Assembly (NCBI GenBank): GCA_033439255.1
Contig: CM065879.1
Location: 3,540,501-3,604,500, forward strand
Length of the DNA: 64,000 nt
Direction of reading: 5' to 3'
Source: Hericium rajendrae
Lineage: Eukaryota > Basidiomycota > Agaricomycetes > Russulales > Hericiaceae
Shown here: piece after piece, positions 46,741 through 56,680 of the stretch
How positions within the stretch are numbered: the first letter of the stretch is position 1
Layout: each line of letters begins with the position of its first letter
The notes under the pieces: model-generated
What the model was told of the DNA's origin: nothing
The model's input: only the letters and a program-made list of their open reading frames with translations
Databases searched by the model: none
Made by a program: the position numbers and the translations under genes

Positions 46741-46797
46741 ATGTTTCCCTTCCCCTGTATTCATGGTAAGATGACCATGCCTGTAGGAGTCCTGCTG

Positions 46798-47530
46798 CCT
46801 AAACTCGAACCGTAGGTTCGAACCAGTATGGGAGGAGGAAGGACGCGACACTTCACCGTCGCGCTTCCCTCGGGTGCGAGATCCCAAGGATAGCGGATAC
46901 CTACTATCCCATCCAAACCGCGAACAGTGAACTGAGAGCGGTCAGGAGGTATCCGCATCCAGGAACCGACTCCCCCATCCAGGTACCGAATAGGACTCAG
47001 CGTGCTCGTAAAGCAGGTCTGTGTCCCACCTCTTCATGCTGATGTCGTGGGTCTTGTTAGATATCCTCGGGTGATGAGGGCGTGCGCTGCATGGGCTGAT
47101 GGGCGCATGTCGGCTGCGCTGACACTTTCCGGGATTTTTATTTCCTGCGAACAGAGGCCAGTTCACATAGGCCCACTTCAGCATTGTGCTGCATATTCAC
47201 TGAAAATGCAGGTGAGAGCATCGTCGCCAAGTAATCGTACGTGCGGATGAGACTATCAGAGTGGGTCACCACGGCGCTCTGGTGAGACAAAAGAACGAGT
47301 CGCGACGAGCGCAGGCAAGATCATCATGCAGATACTTGCTGCTGCCCGCCGTTGATGTTAAACGAGTAGTACGCAATCTATCGTTATCCTCTTCCTCGGT
47401 GATGACGTGTGACGTCGGGTGAAGTGCACACGGGGATGCACTTTCCCACCCAATGTACAAGACGCAGCATGGCCGTGATGACTGCCATATGCGTATGTCA
47501 GGCAAGGTAGCTCCCCCTTCCAAGGCAGAA
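46798..47530. other. Intergenic right of the duplication
   Basis: No supported gene. A short self-complementary string, cgaaccgtaggttcg, is present near 46807-46821. Confidence 0.4.
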
Positions 47531-47720
47531 TTGGATATTAAGTCCAGCTATGTCGAGAAGGGTTATGTCAAAGTCTTCCGCGCGGCGCGCCGATTGAGCC
47601 GCGCTACGCAGGCGATATTATCAGCGCGCAGATGCGTGACGCTGTTGCGGCCGAGCGCGAGTTCCTCAACGCGCTGCTCGACACGGCGCCCGTGGCGCGC
47701 ATGATCGACGGAGCAGCTGG
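47531..47720 (+). other. Possible coding fragment, unknown
   Basis: Two pieces look protein-like: AELDIKSSYVEKGYVKVF, then in a shifted frame GAPIEPRYAGDIISAQMRDA continuing VAAEREFLNALLDTAPVARM up to a GTGAGC 5' splice-like site near 47720. No family was recognised. It may be the remains of a gene whose other exons are lost. Confidence 0.35.
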
Positions 47721-47895
47721 TGAGCCTGGTCGATGGCCGTGCGTGCGAACTTTACTCCCCATCCCGCGTGCGCTGTGTCCGCCAGAACGCAATAAAGGCA
47801 TATGGTTGAGCACGACGACTCCCGCCGCGCGTCAGCGTGAGCAGAACTGGCTCGTGTTCACCAATGCGCACACGATTTCGCCGCTGGCGCTGTTT

Positions 47896-48290
47896 TTACT
47901 GAGATCGGCCATCGTCGAGCTGATACATACGAAGTGTTGCATCGAACTCGAACGCGACGACCTTCGTCACCGTCACGTCCACGATCAGCGCCAAGTCCTC
48001 ATACATCGAGGCCGTCGACTCGGGCCCTTTTTCCTGTGGCGAGAGACGTTGTCCGTCGCGAGCGTCAGTTCTTTGCACACGAAGGTGGTGTTGGAGGCGT
48101 TAATGCGTGTGATGGTGTCTGTGCCGTCGAGACTGAAGAGGACAGTCTCGAACTGTCTGACCCGACGATGTCCTCCACCGCAGAGGTAGCGAGCGCTAGC
48201 TCGTAGCCTGTGTTGTTCATCCCAAGCCACTCGCAGGTTACGAATCTGCTTGAGTTCGTGGGCACCGTGCTGACCGTGACACTTTGAGAG
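47896..48290 (-). other. Possible coding fragment, unknown
   Basis: On the minus strand, VRQFETVLFSLDGTDTITRI then NASNTTFVCKELTLATDN and, in another frame, TASMYEDLALIVDVTVTKVV then AFEFDATLRMYQLDDGRSQ with a stop near 47896. The pattern suggests a beta-rich, possibly secreted protein (N-x-T sites, one Cys), but no family was recognised. It directly abuts the 20-bp minisatellite, which may have disrupted its 5' part. Confidence 0.35.
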
Positions 48291-48299
48291 ATCACCTAG

Positions 48300-49505
48300 C
48301 GCCGAACCAGCATAGACAGGGAGCAAGCAGTGGCATGCGGGCGCGAACAGTGTCACGCGGGTGTGAGCAACACCGAACCAACATAGACAGCACCAGCTCA
48401 GTACGAACAGCACCAGGCAGGTGCGAATAGCACTGAACCAGCGCGGACATCGCCAGTTCAGTACGAGCAGCGCCACTCAGGCGCGAACAGCGTCGAACCA
48501 GCGCGGACAGCGCCAGTTCGGTCCAAGCAGCGCCTCGCAGGCGCGACCCGCACCATGCAGGTGCGAGCAGCACCGCGCGAGTTCAGTACGAGCAGCACCT
48601 CTCAGGCGCAAATAGCACCATGTAGGTGCGAGCAGCACCATTCAGGTGCGAGCAGCACCGAACCAGCGCGGACAGCGCCAGTTCGATACGAGCAGCGCCA
48701 CGCAGGCGCGAACAGCACCATGCAGGTGCGAGCAGCACCATTCAGGTGCGAGCAGCATCGAACCAGCACGGACAGCGCCAGTTCGATACGAGCAGCGCCA
48801 CGCAGGCGCGACCCGCACCACGCAGGTGCGAGCAGCACCAAACCAGCGCAGACAGCGCCAGTTCGGTACGAGCAGCGCCACGCAGGCGCGAACAGCACCA
48901 TGTAGGTGCAAGCAGCACCATTCAGGTGCGAGCAGCATCGAACCAGCGCGGACAGTGCCAGTTCGATACGAGCAGCGCCACGCAGGCGCGACCCGCACCA
49001 CGCAGGTGCGAGCAGCACCAAACCAGCGCAGACAGCGCCGGTTCGGTACGAGCAGCGCCACGCAGGCACGAACAGCACCATGCAGGTGCGAGCAGCACCA
49101 TTCAGGTGCGAGCAGCATCGAACCAGCGCGGACTGCGCCAATTCGATACGAGCAGCGCCACGCAGGCACGACCCGCACCACGTAGGTGCGAGCAGCACCA
49201 AACCAGCGCAGACAGCGCCAGTTCGGTACGAGCAGCGCCACGCAGGCGCGACCCGCACCACGTAGGTGCGAGCAGCACCGAACTAGCGCAGACAGCGCCA
49301 GTCCAGTACGAGCTGCACCATGCAAGGTGCGAACAGCACCGTACTAGTGCAGACAGCACCAATGAGGTACGAGCAGCACCTCGCAGGTGCGAATAGCACC
49401 ATACATGCGCACAAGTGTCGGCTGTGCCATACGAGTGAGCAGTGTCGTACCAGTGCAAGCAGCACCAGGCCGGCATGTATGACACCGATCAAGCGCAGAC
49501 AGCAT
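48300..49505. repeat. 20-bp minisatellite with 180-bp higher-order unit
   Basis: About 60 tandem units near 20 bp, e.g. ggtgcgagcagcaccattca, gatacgagcagcgccacgca and ggcgcgacccgcaccacgca. In the core (about 48660-49300) the order of variants repeats every nine units: 48721, 48901 and 49081 begin almost identical 180-bp stretches. Units become degenerate toward both ends. Because 20 is not divisible by 3 and stops are rare in the unit, long open frames exist in several frames on both strands; these are not taken as genes. Confidence 0.93.
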
Positions 49506-49647
49506 TTTCCTGGCTTACATAAAAGGTTCAGTAGAAACATAGGGACACCAAAATGCAAATGGGCACAACAGCATGGACATGATTTGTTCAAGTTTGATGA
49601 CTGCTTTAACCTATAATGGATATACATCGATAGAATCAAACAATAGT

Positions 49648-49975
49648 CGACAGGATGAGACATCTGTCGACAGGCCACAATCGAGCGTCAACAGGACACA
49701 GTCGAGCATCGACACAGTCGAGCATCAACAGGACGTAGACGAGCGTCAACAGGACGCAGACGAGCGTCAACAGGACGCAGACGAGCATCGACAGGATGTA
49801 AACATGTGTCGACAGGACACAGACTAGTGTCAACAGGACACGTACAGGCATCGACAGGATGCATACAGCGTCGACAGGACACGGGCGCCATCAAACAGGA
49901 TGCGCATGGTCGACAGGACAAAGGCAAGCATCAACAGGATGCTTGCAGTGTCAACAGGACACAGTCAGAAATCAA
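49648..49975. repeat. 21-bp minisatellite
   Basis: Tandem units such as caacaggacgcagacgagcg and cgacaggacacagac, most regular at 49725-49800 and degenerate beyond. The 21-bp period keeps one frame open and would encode QQDADER-like repeats. It lies 140 bp from the 20-bp array but is unrelated in sequence. Confidence 0.88.
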
Positions 49976-50640
49976 CATGAAGATAGTCAAGAGCATACTA
50001 TCAGCATCTCCCATGTACTTCGAAACAGACAAAGCACACAAAAGGTGCAAGCCAGATGGCAGTAGCGGATATTCATGCTAGATAGGGGTCACATACTGCT
50101 GGGTTGGACTTCTCGTCCAGGCTCCAGAGAAGCGAAAATTTGATGGGCAGCACTACAGTATAGCTGTGCGGAGATAGGGAGAAAAACGTCGAAGACAATC
50201 TGTGGTGAAAAGGACGGGAGTGCTGACGGTACGAGTCGAAGAGATGAGGACGTCCGAGTCTCAGCCACTAGGGCTCTACTCATCTCGTTTAGTCAGCACT
50301 CCCTGAGCCAATCCTCGCATGCTCGTCATAGGCTCAGTCCGATGTAGATTCTGAACATACCCAGACTCGGAGTTGCCGCCTTAGCGCCTCCGGTGAGCCG
50401 GCGGCGGCCCACGTGCTGAGACTCGATCACATGACCACGACGCGTCAAGTTGTTGGAACGCGCGTCAGCCGCCGCCAGGCCTTCTTGTCCTCCTACCACC
50501 ACATCACTATCGTAAGTCTAGCGTGTTTCTTCTTCTTCTTTTATTTATTGGCTAAATCCCCTTCTTATACAGCTTACGAGTAGCATTCGCTAATTACGAC
50601 ATTCTTTTCTACACTACGATCGTTTCCATAACTCTTCAAT
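49976..50640. other. Promoter region of H2C2 protein
   Basis: No gene was found. It contains the second copy of the dispersed 120-bp block (50347-50468) and a CT-rich tract (ttcttcttcttttattta, about 50529) shortly upstream of the next start codon. Confidence 0.45.
50347..50468. repeat. Dispersed ~120-bp block, copy 2
   Basis: Matches 44467-44585, starting gattctgaacatacccag and including gcgcctccggtgagccggcg and actcgatcacatgacca. It also has CACGTG at about 50411. It lies about 170 bp upstream of the H2C2 gene start. Confidence 0.8.
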
Positions 50641-52365
50641 ATGTCCACAAGTTCGCAAGAGAATGGCCCGTCTGCCGCCCGCCGCACCCGCTCTTCACCG
50701 ACGAACAGGGCCAAGCCTTATGCAAGGGCCGCTCTCACCAGCTCTGAAGAAAGCCTGATCGGCTCTGTGGCGGGCTCGCCGTCCGACACTCAGAGCCCTC
50801 CCTCGCCCACAGACGCCGAGCTGGACGCGCCCTTCCCGCTCCTACATCAGCGGTTCAGTGGCAAGCCACTCGACATCCCCGGATTTCCGACCTTCGACGA
50901 GTACAAACGCCTCGAGGCTGCGTACATCACCTCGCTCTCGGAGCGCAAGCAACACAAGGCGCTCATCTCGCAGGCCATGTTCGAGAAGATCTGGGACGTG
51001 CTGCATGACCCCGAGTGCCACGCCGGCAGCGCGCAGTTCCGCTTCTGGGTGCGCAAGATGTTTGTCCTGCGCTACCCGCAGACCGCGCTCAGCGGCCCCG
51101 CGAGCCGCACCGCGCTTACCCCTGTCGTCCTGCATGATAACCGGCCCGTCGCGATCCGTGAGCAGCTCTACGAGGTCCTTGCTACTGCCATGCGCTCGCG
51201 CGCCACGGCGGGCGCGACAAGACGTGCGCCGCGATCCGCGCGCACTACTCATGGGTCCCGAAGGAGCTCACCGCCAAATTCGTCAAGGCATGCCCGACGT
51301 GCACGCTCAAGCGCAGCGGCAATCCCGAGCTATTCGCGCTCGTCAAGGACCAGGTCGCTACTAGGAACTCGGCCTCATCTGGCGAGATCAGCCCTGTCGA
51401 CTCTGAGGGCTCCGTGTACGGTCTCCCCCACTTTGGCATGGGCCCGAACGATCCCTGAGTATCTCAACCACCAGAACGAGAACGGGGACCTCAAGTTCCC
51501 CACTCTGTCTCTTCCCGGGCCTGAGCTCCTGGCCGTTGCCAGCGACCACGTCTACCGTATGCCAGTGCGCACCGGCTCCAATCCCGACGTGGGCTCGGGT
51601 TCTGACGCCGCCTCCCACCCCAACGAGTCGTTCTCCGGGCTCCCCTCGCTGACCCACACCCACAGCGCCGGCGGCTACCCCATGGTGCGCGAGCCTGCCC
51701 TCTTCTGCGGCCTCCCGAACGCCTGGCACTTCGCCACCGACGACGCCGAGATCCGCCGCGTGCACTACATGGCCATGCTCGGCGACCCCTCCGGCTGCGC
51801 GTCCTCCGACTCGAGCGCAGACGAGTCCTCGCACTCGTTTGACTCGTCCCTCAGCAGCGGCAGCGCGCACGCTCACGAGCAGGACGCGGGTCTGGTTCTC
51901 CCATCGCTGATGAAGGCGCTCTCCGACAGCGCGAGTGGCCGCGACGTCGGCATCATGCGCGTCCCGCCCGCGCACATCTTCCCCGAGACGCACGAGCCGC
52001 AGATCGACCCCGCGCTCCTTATGGACAGCCCGACCCGCGCAGGCATGACCCACAGCCCGAACCCGAATTTGAAGCTCGACCTGCCCGCCGCGGCGTACGG
52101 CCCCGGCAGCGCGCACACGCCCTCGAGCGCGGGCGCGGGCACGCCGGGCTACGCGTCGAGCGCGTGCACGCTGAGCGGCGAGCCGTCGCCGCTGACGCCT
52201 GCGGACGAGCGCGCGGGCACGGGCGCGCTGCAGGGCGCGAAGCATGAGTTCCCGAATGGCTGGGATGCCGTCGAGGCGTCGTGGTTGGACGCATCATTCG
52301 AGCACGGCGCCGGCATGGGCGCAGCGCTGCACGACGCGCATGAGCAGACAGGCGGGGAGCTCTGA
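50641..52365 (+). CDS. Integrase-type H2C2 zinc-binding domain protein
   Basis: The start MSTSSQENGPSAARRTRSSP is a disordered Ser-rich N-terminus. Residues about 80-160 are conserved-looking: FPTFDEYKRLEAAYITSLSE, AMFEKIWDVLHDPECHAGSA, FWVRKMFVLRYPQ. After a frame break at about 51180 comes the HHCC domain: CYCHALARHGGRDKTCAAIR and AHYSWVPKELTAKFVKACPT then C, giving H-x4-H and C-x2-C as in retroelement integrase zinc fingers. The frame returns near 51450 to EYLNHQNENGDLKFPTLSLP and a long Ser/Pro/Ala-rich tail ending EQTGGEL at 52365. No integrase catalytic core follows, so it is probably a host protein derived from or related to such domains; a transcription-regulatory role is possible (inference). 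Confidence 0.7.
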   Translation: MSTSSQENGPSAARRTRSSPTNRAKPYARAALTSSEESLIGSVAGSPSDTQSPPSPTDAELDAPFPLLHQRFSGKPLDIPGFPTFDEYKRLEAAYITSLSERKQHKALISQAMFEKIWDVLHDPECHAGSAQFRFWVRKMFVLRYPQTALSGPASRTALTPVVLHDNRPVAIREQLYEVLATAMRSRATAGATRRAPRSARTTHGSRRSSPPNSSRHARRARSSAAAIPSYSRSSRTRSLLGTRPHLARSALSTLRAPCTVSPTLAWARTIPEYLNHQNENGDLKFPTLSLPGPELLAVASDHVYRMPVRTGSNPDVGSGSDAASHPNESFSGLPSLTHTHSAGGYPMVREPALFCGLPNAWHFATDDAEIRRVHYMAMLGDPSGCASSDSSADESSHSFDSSLSSGSAHAHEQDAGLVLPSLMKALSDSASGRDVGIMRVPPAHIFPETHEPQIDPALLMDSPTRAGMTHSPNPNLKLDLPAAAYGPGSAHTPSSAGAGTPGYASSACTLSGEPSPLTPADERAGTGALQGAKHEFPNGWDAVEASWLDASFEHGAGMGAALHDAHEQTGGEL

Positions 52366-52976
52366 GCAAGTCTGCTAAGGTTGGTAGGTTCTCGTTTCAT
52401 ATGGCTTGCATGTAGCCTTTGTATTTCCGACTGTATCCATCATGTAGCACGATGTCCGCTGTATCTCTTCGCCCCCTAGCCTGTAGTCTCCAGTCTCCGT
52501 CACACCGCACCAGTCCTTACGTTCGCCACTTCATACGACAGTCTTTACTTCACGCCACGCACGCCTGCACACAGATACCTTTTATAACGCTAGCAGCCCG
52601 CCGTCCGGCACTACCAATACATCAACGAATTATGTCCATTTTTCCGAACGGGTTCCGCGACGACAGATCCTCCGGTGCCCCGGCGCGCCGTACGCGCGCC
52701 GGGGGGTATGTACGCCGCACGGATGCGCGCGATAGGTATGATGGAAGGACACGCCAATTAATAACAGAACAGAGAGATTGGGGCCGAGGGATATAACAGA
52801 GCCTGAGAATCAACGCGGAATCAAAACACGAAGACGACGTGAAGAGACACGGACACGAGACAACGAGATGGGACGCGGGCGAGGGAAGGACCGGGGAGAA
52901 ACGAATGCGATTAGCCGTGATGCGAAGGGACATCAGGGGGTATAGCGTAGATGGTGAAACGAATATGAACAGCGGG
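52366..52976. other. Convergent 3' intergenic with GC hairpin
   Basis: No supported gene; a short frame (52632-52796, MSIFPNGFRDDRSSGAPARR) is open but has no motif. It contains the perfect hairpin listed separately. Confidence 0.45.
52678..52704. repeat. Perfect GC-rich hairpin, 11-bp stem
   Basis: Arms ccccggcgcgc and gcgcgccgggg flank a 5-nt loop (cgtac). It lies about 310 bp downstream of the H2C2 gene stop. Confidence 0.85.
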
Positions 52977-55900
52977 CTAGAAGAGCAGGTGAAACATAGA
53001 CGAGTGAAATGGATCTGAAATACAGTGGCCGCTATGGGCAGGATGCTTTCCTGATAGAATGTCGACGCTAGGCTGGTTCACCGTTGCTGCAGGTTGACGC
53101 GGCTGCACGCAATAAAATGAGCGCATATACAGACGAAAAAGGCGGTCCACGTACTCTCGCACAGTGTCGTACAGGAACTTGTAGCTCCTGAGATTTCCTT
53201 TCAGCCGCCGGATGTCCAAGCTGAACGTGTCGTTCAGACGGTCCAGGCGCGTGAGCTCCACCGAGAACCGGACCTCGTCGCCCTGGTCCTGGGTCGGATC
53301 GCCATACACAGGCTCATTCACGCCCTCGCCCGCGGCCACCGACGGACCCGAAGGCGACGCCACAGGCTCAGAAGGCTCGGGCTCCAGCCCAGCGGGCGCT
53401 CCCTGTGCCGAAACCTGCGAAGACTGGCGCCGCATCAAAAGCCCCTTGAGCATCCCCCCAGTCGAGCCGAACGACTGCGACGGCACCGGCAGCCCACGTT
53501 TGTCGACCTGCAGCCCATCCCATTAATTAATGAACTCGTTTCACAGAAGATGCGAGACCCACCCCATTGGACGCCGCGGACCCCACCATCATGAACGCCG
53601 CCAAGCCGCTCCCAGCGGAGACGCCCCCGTCGCGCAGCCCGAGCCCCACACCTGCACCGCGCCGCCGCTTCGCGCGGATGCAGCGGTACTTGTACTCGCT
53701 CTCCACCTGCACCTCGATGCCCATCGCCTCGAGCACCTCCTGCACATGCTTCATCACCTCGGGCGGTGGCGCCGTCGTGATGTTTGAGTGGTCCACCGCG
53801 CCGTGGTGCACACGCAGCACGCCCTTGTTCGGCGCGACGTGGCGCCGCATGCGCTCCATGCGCTCCCCGAGCGTGAGGCTCTCGTCCTCCGACGGCGTGC
53901 GCACCGGGTGCGGCGCCTGCTTCCCGCCGAACTGCGGCACGACGGGCGGCGCATTGTTGACCGACGTGCTCGACGGCGTCGCGCGGTAGCGGTCGAACAG
54001 GGGCGTCTGCTGCCCGGTCCCGAGCGGCTCCTGCGGCGGCTCTGCGTCCTCGTCCGGCCGCGGGCCCTTGCTGCGCGAGCGGAACCACTGCATCACTTTG
54101 CGCGCCTTGCTTGTCGATGCGGGCATGCCGGGCCCGAGCGTCTCGTGCTCCTTCGTCGCGTACGCGGACGCCTCCGTCTCGGGCTTGCGGAACGAGCTGG
54201 GCGGCGTCGGCGCCACCGCCGAAGGCACGGGGGCTTCCTTCTCCTTGACGGGCGTCTCGTCGCGCCCGCGTCCGCGCCGCCCGATCGTTCTGCTGAGCGG
54301 CTCGACCATGAGCGAGAGCGTGCCGCGCCGGCTGCTACGCGTCGTCGACGCGCTCGTGTCTCCCGGCTCCTGCTGTAACGGCGAGAGCAGTGGCGACTGC
54401 ATCGTTGACTCGGTGTGCGTCGACACGGACGGCGCGACCTGCATCGTGGACGGGCGGCGGTTCGACGAGCCGCGCGAGATGGTGGTCTGCATCGACGGCG
54501 CGCCGGTCCCCGAGCTCTCCGACGGCCTGCGCGAGCCGATGCCGTTCGTCGCATGCGCGGGTTGCTGCTCTGCGCCTGACCCGAAGATCTTGCCAAGGCC
54601 AATTTTGTCGATCGATAGGCCCTTGCGATGTCGGCTTTTGCTGGACGAGCCAGAGTTGGTCGATGCCGAACCGGCCTGGACGTGCTTGAGCTCGGTGTTG
54701 CCGGACGGCGTGGGTGGTGGGCTTGCGGTGTTGATGGTGACGATGGGTGGCTCTTGTTTGGGCGGAGGCGTAGGGGCATCTTCGGCGGCAGGCGGGATGA
54801 ACGGCGAGGGGATAGGGGCATGCGAACCGGTGGACGGTCGTTTGGGTGTATCCCCAGATGGAGTGCGATGGGCCTTCTTCGCTGCCTCGACTTCCTTCTC
54901 TCTTTCCCTCCTCGATGACTGGGACTGCTGGCGTGTTGGAACAGGCGGCTCCTCGCCGTACTCGACCTGGATCGTATGTCGCATACCGCTCTTGCGGCCC
55001 TTGCTGCCTTGCGGCGAACTTCCATTCGGCAATCACCAGCTCGTTCTCCTTTTTCGTAGTTGGGCGCACTTGCTCCACCTCGGGTTCCGCAACGTCTTCT
55101 CTGCGGACCTCCTCCACGACAATGTCTTCGCCAAGCACGACCGGCGGCTTCTCGCGCGAGGGCGTCGGCGCAAACGGATCGTCATCCAGCGGTGCATGCG
55201 AGACCGTAGGGAGCACGACCGCCGAGTTGGCCGCGCGGCGGGAGCGCTGCGATCCCGTTGAAGCGGGTGGCAGAGTAGGCGAGGCAATATACGACGCCGA
55301 CACATCCGCGGACGTCTCGTACAGGTACTCGGGTTGCGCATAGTGCGGCTCCTTCTGCGAGCGCGAGCGCGACGCCGACGCGACGTTCACCGACGCATGC
55401 GGGAATACGTCCGTGCGGGCGCTCTGACTGCGGGCGACCTTGACCGACGACTCGCGTGTTGGCGCATCTGGCGCTGGTACGCGAGGCGCTTCTGGGTCTG
55501 CAATTCCATCGCGGAGGCCTCGAGGTCCTCGACGCTCTTGTCGAACAGGTGGCGGTATGGCGCGAGCCAGCGGTGCTGCATGATGTCGGGCAGCCCCGCG
55601 CGCTTCACGGGGTCCGGTTGCAGCATGAGGCCCAGGAGATCGCGCGCATCCTCGGAAATGTAGTCTGGGAAGAAAGTGGCGTGTTGACGATGTACCGGTA
55701 GAGCAGATTGATGTTGTCACCGTCTGGATTCGCGGGGTCGTCGTCGAAGGGCAGGTATCCTGCAAGCATGGCGTAGAGGATGACGCCGCAAGACCAGATG
55801 TCGACGGCAGAGCCGACATAAGCGCCCTCCGAGATAACAAGTTCAGGTGCGGCATAGCATGGCGAGCCGCAGCTGGTCTGCATGAGGTCGTCCGCACGGT

Positions 55901-56680
55901 GCTCAAAATGATTCGCGAAGCCAAAGTCCGTGATGATCACATTGCGGTTGCGATCGAGAAGCAGATTCTCGAGCTTGAGATCGCGATGGACGATCTTGCG
56001 TCTGTGGATGTACCAGACGCCCGAGATGAGCTGCGAAAAGAGCTTGCAGGCATCTTTCTCCTTGAGGTAGCGATGCGCAAGGATGTGGTCGAACAGCTCG
56101 CCCCCGGACGCGTAGTCGAGGATAATACCAATATATTTGTCCGTCTCAACGACCTCGTACAGGTGCACGATGTTCGGATGCTTAAGCGCCTGCGCGAACA
56201 GATCATGCGAATCAGAGCTGAGCGGGCAGAGGGCACGAGCAAAATGAGCAGCGGACGGACCTTCAGGACAGCGATCTCACGCTCGACCTTGCCCATGCGC
56301 ACGGCAGCTTCGACGTTGTTGCGTTTGATGAGCTTCACCGCGACCTCCTCGCCCCACTTCATGTGCAGGCCGAGTTTGACCTTGCCAAACTCACCCTCAC
56401 CGAGCGTCTGGAGGAGCAAGTAGGGGCCAAATACAGGAATGGTGCGGCGAGGATGGCTGGCGGCGTACGCCTGAGCAGCCGGGTGGGAGTAGACATCGCG
56501 ATAAGTGACCTGCTCTTCCTGCTGGTTAGAGGTGGTGACTTGGTGTGATGCGCGCTTGCGGGAGGAGTGCGAAGCGCTGGTAGGGGGCGTTGGTTGGGCA
56601 GAGACAGAGACAGGACGATTGGAACCGTTGGAACGCGAGGGTCCTGGGACAGAGTGGTCGGGAATTTGGAGGCTTTCCAT
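52977..56680 (-). CDS. CAMKL Ser/Thr protein kinase (KIN4/KIN1-like)
   Basis: The start ATG at 56680 reads [20 protein letters not shown]. The kinase domain (about residues 85-360) shows [91 protein letters not shown] (activation loop) and [21 protein letters not shown] long Ser/Pro-rich tail follows with [20 protein letters not shown] and [12 protein letters not shown]. The C-terminus looks like a KA1 domain: [20 protein letters not shown] then [17 protein letters not shown]. Such kinases act in polarity and mitotic exit checkpoints. Introns lie near 56170-56255, 53470-53565 and elsewhere. A one-base break at about 55670 (GGGAAGAAAG) splits VNTPLS from FPDYISED; others occur around 55430 and 54930. 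The exact stop (52977) depends on splicing. Confidence 0.87.

Larger units (their letters stand above)
44754..46797. repeat. Segmental duplication, unit B
   Basis: Second copy of the unit at 42433-44466: F-box pseudogene end (plus), 'MGQYW' gene (minus) and promoter, in the same order and orientation. Confidence 0.8.

Noticed and set aside
46805-46830. ggttcgaacc, a tRNA B-box-like string
   Set aside because: No T-stem pairs around it, and no acceptor or D-arm is found on either strand.
48602-49396. Long open frames of about 220-256 codons on both strands through the 20-bp array
   Set aside because: They follow from a stop-poor 20-bp tandem unit read in three phases; there is no start context, intron or domain.
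48300-49975. CRISPR-like array
   Set aside because: Repeats are contiguous with no unique spacers, and the genome is eukaryotic.
54068-55924. Very long open frames on both strands opposite or overlapping the kinase tail (about 397 and 529 codons)
   Set aside because: They are GC-driven shadows of, or frame-mixed readings within, the Ser/Pro-rich kinase tail; no independent motif.
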